13,061 nt of DNA from an uncultured Prevotella sp. GTDB lineage: Bacteria; Bacteroidota; Bacteroidia; Bacteroidales; Bacteroidaceae. The position numbers and the translations under genes are program-made. Below the pieces are notes generated by a model. That model was given only the letters and a program-made list of their open reading frames with translations, made no database searches and had not been told where the DNA came from. Location of the stretch: positions 1-13,061 of the forward strand of contig CAMPYJ010000056.1 in NCBI GenBank assembly GCA_946998205.1, in the 5' to 3' direction. This document shows positions 7,423 through 13,061 of this stretch, piece by piece. Every line of letters starts with the position of its first letter. Positions within the stretch are counted from its first letter, which is position 1.

Positions 7423-10400
7423 TTAGAAATTAAAATTAATCCCGAAATTAAATGATCGTGAAATAGGATACGTACCAGCATCAATGCCAAAGTTTCCAAC
7501 TTCAGGATCTATACCTGTGTAATCTGTAATGGTTAAGAGGTTTTCGCAATTTAGATAGAATCTGATAGTGCTATTTGTGCCCCCCAATAGTTGCGTGATA
7601 GACTTTGGACAAGTGTAGCCTACGGTAATGTTTTTCAATCTTAGGTAGCTTCCATTTTCCAAATAGAAGTCCGACGGATTGGTGAAGTTACCATTAGGGT
7701 CACTTATTAATGCCAAACGTGGAATGCCTGAAGTCTTATCGTAATCCCATGCATTTAATATAGAACTCAACATATTTCCTCCCTGCTGTCTTCCCGTGAG
7801 TGCCATTTGCTTGAATCCGTTATAAATTGTTGATAGTCCTACTCCTTGGAATTGGATGCTGAAATCTACGCCTTTGTAGGACGCGTTGCCTCCAAAGCCA
7901 AAAGTTATTTTTGGCATATAACTCCCCATATATTGGTTGTCATCTGCATTAATTTTTCCATCGTTATTGAAATCAACATATTTCAAATCTCCAGGTTTAG
8001 CGTTAGGCTGTATAATGTTACTTATGCCTGTTTTTGGGTCTGTCCATTTGTAGTTGTTTATTTCATCTTGCGTCTGGAAAATACCATTTGTCTTCAAAAC
8101 ATAGAACGAATACCAAGGATGACCCACCGTGGAGCGAAGTGGACGTTGGCTGTTTACCACGACATCGTGTTCCAATGTGCCTCTTGCTCCTAAGTCAAGC
8201 ACTTCGTTATGGACGGTAGCAAGGTTGGCGTTGAGCCCAAATGCAAATCCGTGTATCTTCTTTTGGTAGTTGGCGCCGAATTCCCAACCCTTATTAACAA
8301 CATTACCTACGTTTCCGTAAGGTTCCACGGCAATACCCGCAACAGAGGTGACTGGCACTTTCTCAATTAAGTCTTTGGTGTGCTTGTTGAAATAGTCAAT
8401 GGTTAAGCTCAGCTCGTTGTTGAATAAGCCTAAGTCCAGTCCTACACCCCATTGTTCAGTGGTTTCCCATTTTAAGTTTTTGGTCCCTATAGATTCAGCG
8501 TAAGTTCCATACACGATGTTGTCCAAATTCTTGCCATAGATAATCGGCCATTCTGTTGTTCCTAACGGGACGTTCCATGAATATCTGGGTACTAATGCGA
8601 CATTACCAACCTGCCCCCAGCTTGCTCGTAACTTAAAGAGACTAACGATGTTTCTTATCGGTGCGAAGAAAGGTTCGGATGAGATTTTCCATGATCCAGA
8701 CAAAGCAGGGAATATACCAGAGTTATTGTTCTTATACAGCTTAGACGTGGCATCTCTTCTCACGCTGGCAGTTGCAAAATATCTGTCTTTCCACGAGTAG
8801 CCTATTCTCCCAAAGAAAGACATCATAGATTCTTCCCATAAGTTTTCAGAGGGTTTATATTTACTCCAGTCGCTTGCCTGTCCGAGTGTCGAGGAGTGAC
8901 GGTCTTCTTGAACGTATCCCGTAGTGTAAATGCCATAAGATTTATAATTGTCATATTTCATGGTGAAGCCAGCCATGACACTTAAATGGTGTTTGCCGAA
9001 TACCTCTGCATAGGTGGCTGTATTCTCCCATAGCCAGTTGCTCAGACGGCTATGCTCGATGTTGTGCCTATTCTCTTCCGATTGGTTTCCCGGCTCGGGT
9101 ATTTTGTGTATGAATTCATCAAATTCAGTGTCTATGAGACCGGATGTAAACTGCGACTTTAATGTTAATGCAGTGATAGGCTTGAGTTCCAGTGATGTGG
9201 TGGAGAATAGCTTGTGTGTTGGACGTTTCTGGTCTAACCTTTGCAGCATAGCTAAAGGATTTCTAAATTCGCCGTAGCCACTGATACCTTTTGCCGCAGC
9301 CCATCTTGGCGTGGTTCCATGATACAGGGGATGCTTATATTCATCGTAGAGGATGTTACCTTCTTCATCGGTGTCATAGAGTGTGGCAGAACGTGGAAAG
9401 AAAATGGCATTTGGCAAAACTCCCTCGTGTCCCGTTCCTATGTTTCCTTGTCCATCCGTCAGCTGGTATGTAACCTGCTCACTGAGTTTCAGCCATTTGT
9501 TTATTTGAAAGTCTATGTTTCCCTTGCTTCCCAGTTTGTTGGCGAAAGTGTTTTTCAAAATACCTGTATCCTTGTCATAGCTAATTGATGCAAATCCTTT
9601 TAGACTGCCTGTTCCTCCCGAAAGAGAGATGGCATAGTGCTCGAGGTATCCTTTTCTAAAGATAGCATCTACCCAATCTGTTCGTGTTACATTTCCGTAT
9701 GGATATATGGCAGGGTTAGCAGTAGAGGGAAGTTTCCCGCCGTAAATTTTAACAGCGTCAGCCCATACTTTATTGTATTGTTCGGCTGTAAGCGTGGTTG
9801 GCAGGTTGATGGCGCTTTTTATACTTTTCGATATGTTAAAGTTCACCTTTACCTTTCCCTCTTTAGCTTGCTTTGTCGTGATAACGACAACGCCACCCGA
9901 ACCTACACTTGCACCATAGATGGCTGCTGATGCCGCATCTTTTAACACAGTGACGGTTTCAATGTCCTCAATGTTGTAAGGCGCGCCGGGAACTCCGTCT
10001 ACAATGTATAATACGCCATCACCACTGTTATAACTATGGTCGGTGCCTCGCGACCCTCGTCCTCGAATAGATAGAGAGGCTTCCGAGAGAGGGTCTCCAC
10101 CATTATTCTGGACCATTACTCCTGGCATTGCTCCCTGTAACATGGATGCCAAATTTGAAGGACGACTCTTCATGGATTGATCTATCTTTACAGATGCGAC
10201 AGCTGTTGAGAGGTCTTGTTTACGTTGGTTTCCGTAGCCTATGGCGACCACCTCAGACAACATGTTGGTATCTTCTTTCAATACGATATTCAGTGAACTA
10301 CCAACAACTTTCACTTCTTTTGGTGCAAAGCCGACCGACGAGACGTGTAGTATTGTGTTCTGAGTGGCGTTTAATGTAAACTTACCATTCACGTCTGTGA

Positions 10401-10632
10401 CAGTACCGTTGCCGCTACCTACAATTTTAATGGTAGCACCAATAACTGGTTCTCCGTTAGTATCGGTTACGGTGCCTGTAATGTGATCAGCTTTCTGCTC
10501 ACCCATCTCGACCTTGTTTTCATTTGCATTATACGCAGATGCCATTGTAGGCAAACACAGTGTCAATGCTGTTAAAACAGTTGCCTTGAACAGCTTGCTT
10601 TGGTTGCCAGTTGAAAAAATAAACTTCTTCAT
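7423..10632 (-). CDS. susC: SusC/RagA-family TonB-dependent outer-membrane transporter
   Basis: Outer-membrane beta-barrel importer of 1069 residues, which takes up glycan pieces handed over by SusD, powered by TonB. A signal peptide ends near A33 (ASA/YN). A carboxypeptidase-regulatory-like domain covers about 51-119 (ITGTVTDTNGEPVIGATIKI onward). A TonB-box-like segment SEVVAIGYG is at 126-134, followed by the plug with the family marks LSIRGRG, YIVDGVPG, IETVTVLKDAASAAIYG and GVVVITTK. The remainder is the barrel, ending SFNFGINFNF with the terminal aromatic typical of barrel proteins. There is no extra N-terminal anti-sigma-interacting domain, consistent with control by the adjacent XylR-type protein and not by an ECF sigma pair. 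It is the first gene of the operon, with a candidate promoter about 56-63 bases upstream of the ATG. The symbol denotes family only. Confidence 0.97.
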   Translation of the reverse strand: MKKFIFSTGNQSKLFKATVLTALTLCLPTMASAYNANENKVEMGEQKADHITGTVTDTNGEPVIGATIKIVGSGNGTVTDVNGKFTLNATQNTILHVSSVGFAPKEVKVVGSSLNIVLKEDTNMLSEVVAIGYGNQRKQDLSTAVASVKIDQSMKSRPSNLASMLQGAMPGVMVQNNGGDPLSEASLSIRGRGSRGTDHSYNSGDGVLYIVDGVPGAPYNIEDIETVTVLKDAASAAIYGASVGSGGVVVITTKQAKEGKVKVNFNISKSIKSAINLPTTLTAEQYNKVWADAVKIYGGKLPSTANPAIYPYGNVTRTDWVDAIFRKGYLEHYAISLSGGTGSLKGFASISYDKDTGILKNTFANKLGSKGNIDFQINKWLKLSEQVTYQLTDGQGNIGTGHEGVLPNAIFFPRSATLYDTDEEGNILYDEYKHPLYHGTTPRWAAAKGISGYGEFRNPLAMLQRLDQKRPTHKLFSTTSLELKPITALTLKSQFTSGLIDTEFDEFIHKIPEPGNQSEENRHNIEHSRLSNWLWENTATYAEVFGKHHLSVMAGFTMKYDNYKSYGIYTTGYVQEDRHSSTLGQASDWSKYKPSENLWEESMMSFFGRIGYSWKDRYFATASVRRDATSKLYKNNNSGIFPALSGSWKISSEPFFAPIRNIVSLFKLRASWGQVGNVALVPRYSWNVPLGTTEWPIIYGKNLDNIVYGTYAESIGTKNLKWETTEQWGVGLDLGLFNNELSLTIDYFNKHTKDLIEKVPVTSVAGIAVEPYGNVGNVVNKGWEFGANYQKKIHGFAFGLNANLATVHNEVLDLGARGTLEHDVVVNSQRPLRSTVGHPWYSFYVLKTNGIFQTQDEINNYKWTDPKTGISNIIQPNAKPGDLKYVDFNNDGKINADDNQYMGSYMPKITFGFGGNASYKGVDFSIQFQGVGLSTIYNGFKQMALTGRQQGGNMLSSILNAWDYDKTSGIPRLALISDPNGNFTNPSDFYLENGSYLRLKNITVGYTCPKSITQLLGGTNSTIRFYLNCENLLTITDYTGIDPEVGNFGIDAGTYPISRSFNFGINFNF

Positions 10633-10687
10633 GCAGTTGAAATTAATAGTAATAGTATTTTTGTTTTAGTTTTCTCTTTTTGCCATG

Positions 10688-10695
10688 CAAAGATA
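10688..10695 (-). promoter_or_regulatory. Candidate -7 box (TATCTTTG) of the susC operon
   Basis: Read on the minus strand, TATCTTTG matches the Bacteroidota -7 consensus TAnnTTTG at every fixed position. It predicts a transcription start a few bases downstream and a leader of roughly 50 bases before the susC ATG. No TTTG -33 box is seen at the usual distance upstream, which suggests that an activator is needed. Confidence 0.6.
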
Positions 10696-10696
10696 A

Positions 10697-10724
10697 TTAG
10701 CATAGCTTATGTTTTTAGCATAAG
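10697..10724. promoter_or_regulatory. Operator-like repeats TTAGCATA beside the susC promoter
   Basis: TTAGCATA occurs at 10697-10704 and again at 10715-10722, a period of 18 bp. Overlapping them, CTTATG (10706-10711) and CATAAG (10719-10724) form an inverted pair. The block sits immediately upstream of the candidate -7 box, where a -33 element would be expected. Direct repeats in this position are typical of AraC-type activators, so the XylR-like protein is the natural candidate binder. Confidence 0.5.
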
Positions 10725-10895
10725 AGGGTATGAGTAAATACGGTTCCCGTTCTTTTCATAGTTTTATAATCTGTTTGTAATAAATGAGTTGCTTGTATTT
10801 CTCTTCTATTGTTGAAAACTTCTTGTTAGATTTTAAGATCTTTGGTTAAACATTGCGAATTTAGCACTTTTCTGTTGAATTTAGATATGCATTCG

Positions 10896-10918
10896 CGCAT
10901 TTTAATATCGAAAATGCG
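10896..10918. repeat. 8-bp inverted repeat (hairpin)
   Basis: CGCATTTT (10896-10903) and AAAATGCG (10911-10918) are perfect inverted repeats around the loop AATATCG, in the leader upstream of the susC promoter. It could form a hairpin on either strand. No associated gene end is near, so its role is unclear. Confidence 0.6.
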
Positions 10919-11015
10919 TAAATACGTCCAATGACGTACGGCTCACTCATTGAAGGATGATATTTTTACATCGAAAAACCCAAAAAAGGATGTTCGTATA
11001 CCATTGGTGGCATGC

Positions 11016-11052
11016 TGTAAAGAAGGATGATAAATGCTGAACTTTCTTTACA
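11016..11052. repeat. 9-bp inverted repeat with 19-base loop
   Basis: TGTAAAGAA (11016-11024) and TTCTTTACA (11044-11052) pair perfectly. The element lies in the middle of the susC leader. The motif GAAGGATGATA in and next to it also occurs around 10950, so this may be part of a repetitive intergenic sequence. Function is unknown. Confidence 0.55.
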
Positions 11053-11566
11053 AAGTGCCTCTCATAACTCGCCTGTAAACAACCAACGTCTCAGTTGACT
11101 GCAAATACGCTGAAAATGAGCGGTGTTTGTAATTCGTTGGTGTTAAGGATGTTATGTCTTGAACGCCTCTTTTTATGACCTTTTTTACCCTTTTTTGGCG
11201 GCTAAAGCGTTGAGATAAGCCTCCAATTTGCATGCTTTAATGCTGCTGAAGCATGTGAATGGCATCCTTAAAGAGTGTTTCCAAGAGCGTTAAATCAATA
11301 TTCTAACTTGAAAAGACGTTTTTTTTGTGCAAGTCAGCGTGCTTTTGTTGGCGGTTTGCCTATTGAAATTTTCTATTTTGAAGATTTCCAATGACCGTTT
11401 TTCGGTAAAATAATAGGATAAAAGTGTGACTTATGTCTTTACTGAAGATACAATGGTTCTACCACTCTGAACAAACTATGTTTTTGTTTCTTTTGTGTTG
11501 TTCGTTGTGCAATAGTTGTGCAAATAAGTGGTCGTCATGGGTGTCTATGCAATGAAATGTAACTTG

Positions 11567-12739
11567 TTACAAGTCGTATGCTTTGTTCCTTTTGCGAAAT
11601 TCAGTAGGCGTGCAACCTTTGATTTGCTTAAATTGTTGTACCAGGTTACTGTAGTTGTAAAACTCCATCTCTGTGGCTATTTCATTGATGGGCTTGTCTG
11701 TTTCATGAATTTTTCGCGCAAACTCTTCTATTCTGTTATAGATGATATAATTATATACCGATCTTCCTGTTACCTTTTTAAATCTCATCTCAAGCAATCT
11801 CCTTGATAGTGGCAGCTTTTTAACCAAGTCTGTCACATTCAGGGCTTTATCTAAGTTGCTGTGAATAAATTCCAATGCTTCATTGATGTACATGTCATTG
11901 GTTGCAAAGCTGTTGGTCGATGCTCTGTTAATGATGGAGGTGGTCTTGATGATTACATCCTGTGGCTGAAAATCCTTTTGCGTCATGAGATTCATGATGA
12001 GCTCTGCGGTTTCGTAGCCACCAGCTTCAATATCTAAATGGACACTTGACAGGGGAGGGTCGGACAGTTCGCAAAGAGTCGTGTCGTTGTCTACTCCTAA
12101 TACGGCAAGATGTTCTGGGATTTGGATTCTGTTACTTTTACAAATTTCAGTGATTTTATTTCCCTGGTTGTCATCACAGCAAAACACGGCCGTTTGTCGT
12201 GGCAGTTGGTTTAACCAATTTAATAATGGGGTAGTGTCGTAATACCAGAGCGTTTCCAATTGCTGGTTGGTGTATGTATGAAAGTTCTGGCCGTATCCGG
12301 CTTCTTTCACGCCTTCGTAGAATCCTTCGCATCGTTCGTCAGACCATACCGTATCTTTGTAACCGTAAAATGCAAAATGCTTGTAGCCTTTTTCAATAAA
12401 AAACCGGGCAGCCAATCTTCCTGTATCGTGATAATTGCTGGTGATATTTGGAATGTTATTAAATCTGCGCTTAAAGTCTTGTGCTATTGCAATGATTCCG
12501 TTTCTACGGAACAAGTCAATGTCGTCATCATGGTTGAAACGTCCGATAATCGCATTTGCATCCCATTTCTTTGCCCATTCAACAACGCCTTTGATGCCAT
12601 AGGTTTCTTTATACGAGGGGGGCATGCGGCAAACTACCCATGCTTCTTGGTCTTTTTGTTTGGCATAGGTTAGAATGCCCTGCAAAAGATGGTGGGCATA
12701 GGCTTCTGTGAAATCGGATAGGAAAATAAGGCGTACCAT
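11567..12739 (-). CDS. XylR-type regulator: LacI-like sensor fused to AraC-type HTH
   Basis: Transcription regulator of 390 residues, the same length class as E. coli XylR. Residues 1-275 form a periplasmic-binding-protein-like sugar sensor of LacI type, ending with the diagnostic VLGVDNDTTLCELSDPPLSSV stretch (213-233), so the effector is probably a small sugar in the cytoplasm. Residues 284-386 are an AraC/XylS double helix-turn-helix domain (YINEALEFIHSNL... INEIATEMEFYNYSNLVQQFKQIKGCTPTEFRK). Unlike the hybrid two-component systems common in Bacteroidota loci, there is no kinase or membrane segment. It lies 934 bases upstream of susC in the same direction and probably activates that promoter on sensing a released sugar. 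Its start codon is only 39 bases from a MITE-like element, so its own promoter must overlap or lie in that element. Confidence 0.93.
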   Translation of the reverse strand: MVRLIFLSDFTEAYAHHLLQGILTYAKQKDQEAWVVCRMPPSYKETYGIKGVVEWAKKWDANAIIGRFNHDDDIDLFRRNGIIAIAQDFKRRFNNIPNITSNYHDTGRLAARFFIEKGYKHFAFYGYKDTVWSDERCEGFYEGVKEAGYGQNFHTYTNQQLETLWYYDTTPLLNWLNQLPRQTAVFCCDDNQGNKITEICKSNRIQIPEHLAVLGVDNDTTLCELSDPPLSSVHLDIEAGGYETAELIMNLMTQKDFQPQDVIIKTTSIINRASTNSFATNDMYINEALEFIHSNLDKALNVTDLVKKLPLSRRLLEMRFKKVTGRSVYNYIIYNRIEEFARKIHETDKPINEIATEMEFYNYSNLVQQFKQIKGCTPTEFRKRNKAYDL

Positions 12740-12778
12740 ATTTAGAATACAATCAAATCATCATTCACGGCATGATAA

Positions 12779-12899
12779 GGCGGGTTCTATCAATTAGCTT
12801 TTGTTGCATTCTGCGCTTATTTTCCATGAGAAGAAGCCCAAAGACAACAAAACGTATTTGATAGATTGTCATATACGCGGGTAATTTATATGACCGGCC
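12779..12899 (+). repeat. MITE-like inverted-terminal-repeat element, copy 2
   Basis: A 121-bp diverged relative of copy 1, in the same orientation. The left end reads GGCGGGTTCTATCAATTAGC and the right end, on the opposite strand, GGCCGGTCATATAAATTACC. Internal stretches also match copy 1, for example ACAAAACGTA and TGTCATATA against ACAAAACGTA and TGACATATA. ATAA flanks it on both sides (12775-12778 and 12900-12903). It lies 39 bases upstream of the regulator start codon. Confidence 0.65.
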
Positions 12900-12948
12900 A
12901 TAATGGATTTATTTGTTTATAGTAGAGTACTTGCAAGTATTTGAAAAG

Positions 12949-12982
12949 AAAGCGGGTATCAAACAAAGTTGATCCCGCTTTT
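12949..12982 (-). terminator. Stem-loop terminator, probably for a gene beyond the right edge
   Basis: AAAGCGGGTATCAA (12949-12962) pairs with TTGATCCCGCTTT (12969-12981) around a six-base loop, with one bulged T. The G+C-rich stem is followed by T-rich sequence on the minus strand (TTTCTTTTC) and by TTTT on the plus strand, so it could work in both directions. No plus-strand gene is near, so it most likely ends a minus-strand transcript coming from outside the window. Confidence 0.7.
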
Positions 12983-13008
12983 ATCTGATGCTGTACGATG
13001 TATTTAAG

Positions 13009-13061
13009 GGCGGTTCTATAAATTACCACCGTAAAGTTTTTTGTATGTTGGACAGTTTACG
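13009..13061 (-). repeat. MITE-like element, copy 3 (partial, inverted)
   Basis: The first 34 bases, starting GGCGGTTCTATAAATTACC, match the reverse complement of the right end of copy 1 at 33 of 34 positions, and similarity continues to the window edge (TATGT... TTTACG). It is therefore inverted relative to copies 1 and 2 and is cut by the end of the window. It is preceded by ATTTAA, similar to the ATTTAG beside copy 1. Confidence 0.75.

Larger units (their letters stand above)
10633..11566. other. 934-base non-coding leader between regulator and susC
   Basis: No convincing gene is present. The part nearest susC carries a promoter and operator-like repeats (10688-10724). Further out are an 8-bp inverted repeat (10896-10918), a 9-bp inverted repeat (11016-11052), a 19-bp motif shared with the gap upstream of the glycosidase (11208-11226) and two TTGTGCAA direct repeats 11 bp apart (11505-11512, 11516-11523). 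A 61-codon minus-strand open frame (11048-11233) has no recognisable domain, is rich in basic residues and overlaps the repeat motif; I treat it as non-coding. Confidence 0.65.
12740..13061. other. Intergenic region upstream of the regulator
   Basis: These 322 bases contain no gene. They hold MITE-like copy 2 (12779-12899), a strong stem-loop terminator (12949-12982) and the start of MITE-like copy 3 (from 13009), which continues past the window edge. The terminator separates this locus from whatever is transcribed to the right. Confidence 0.7.

Noticed and set aside
10923..10938. TACGT...ACGTA inverted repeat in the susC leader
   Set aside because: Only 5 bp per arm, expected by chance in a region of this length.
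11048..11233. 61-codon minus-strand open frame in the susC leader
   Set aside because: Basic, low-information peptide with no recognisable family; it starts inside an inverted repeat and overlaps the shared 19-bp motif.
11558..11571. Palindrome TGTAAC-TT-GTTACA at the regulator stop codon
   Set aside because: Short and A+T-rich with a two-base centre; too small to form a stable terminator, and it overlaps coding sequence.
12260..12673. 137-codon plus-strand open frame inside the regulator gene
   Set aside because: Antisense to the sensor domain of the XylR-type regulator, without domain or promoter evidence.

Overview
The window looks like part of a genome from the phylum Bacteroidota, most likely Prevotella or a close relative. 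The basis is a SusC/SusD pair, lipoproteins with short Ser-Cys lipoboxes, a TAnnTTTG-type -7 box, a XylR-type PBP-AraC regulator beside a susC gene, and repeat-rich A+T-leaning intergenic DNA. The genus is an inference. All eight convincing genes lie on the minus strand, so the locus reads from right to left.

Layout in transcription order. A sensor/regulator of XylR type (12739-11567) is followed by a 934-base non-coding leader rich in small inverted and direct repeats. Then comes a tight gene string: susC-like TonB-dependent transporter (10632-7423), susD-like lipoprotein (7401-5806), secreted endonuclease/exonuclease/phosphatase-fold (EEP) phosphodiesterase (5794-4991) and an unrecognised lipoprotein (4981-4190) that looks like an EEP fold without its catalytic residues. 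After a 55-base joint holding a 13-bp hairpin comes a secreted alkaline phosphatase (4134-2998). A 480-base repeat-bearing gap follows, then a GH63/MGH1-like glycosidase with a signal peptide (2517-886) and a cytoplasmic ROK sugar kinase (856-14).

Taken together this is a polysaccharide-utilisation-type locus, unusual in carrying two phosphate-removing enzymes and only one glycosidase. A coherent reading is uptake of a phosphorylated or phosphodiester-linked glycoconjugate: SusCD captures it, the EEP enzyme opens a phosphodiester, the alkaline phosphatase strips the phosphate, the GH63-like enzyme releases a hexose, and the ROK kinase phosphorylates it in the cytoplasm. The substrate is inferred and not proved. 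Teichoic-acid-like glycerol-phosphate glycosides or phosphorylated mannan are candidates.

The most notable non-coding feature is a family of about 120-126-bp elements with imperfect terminal inverted repeats (GGCGGTTCTATAAATTA-like). One copy is upstream of the glycosidase, one lies directly upstream of the regulator, and a third, inverted, runs off the right edge. The best regulatory candidate is upstream of susC: a TATCTTTG -7 box with no visible -33 box, preceded by direct repeats TTAGCATA 18 bp apart, which fits activation by an AraC-type regulator. No tRNA, rRNA, CRISPR array or transposase gene was seen.
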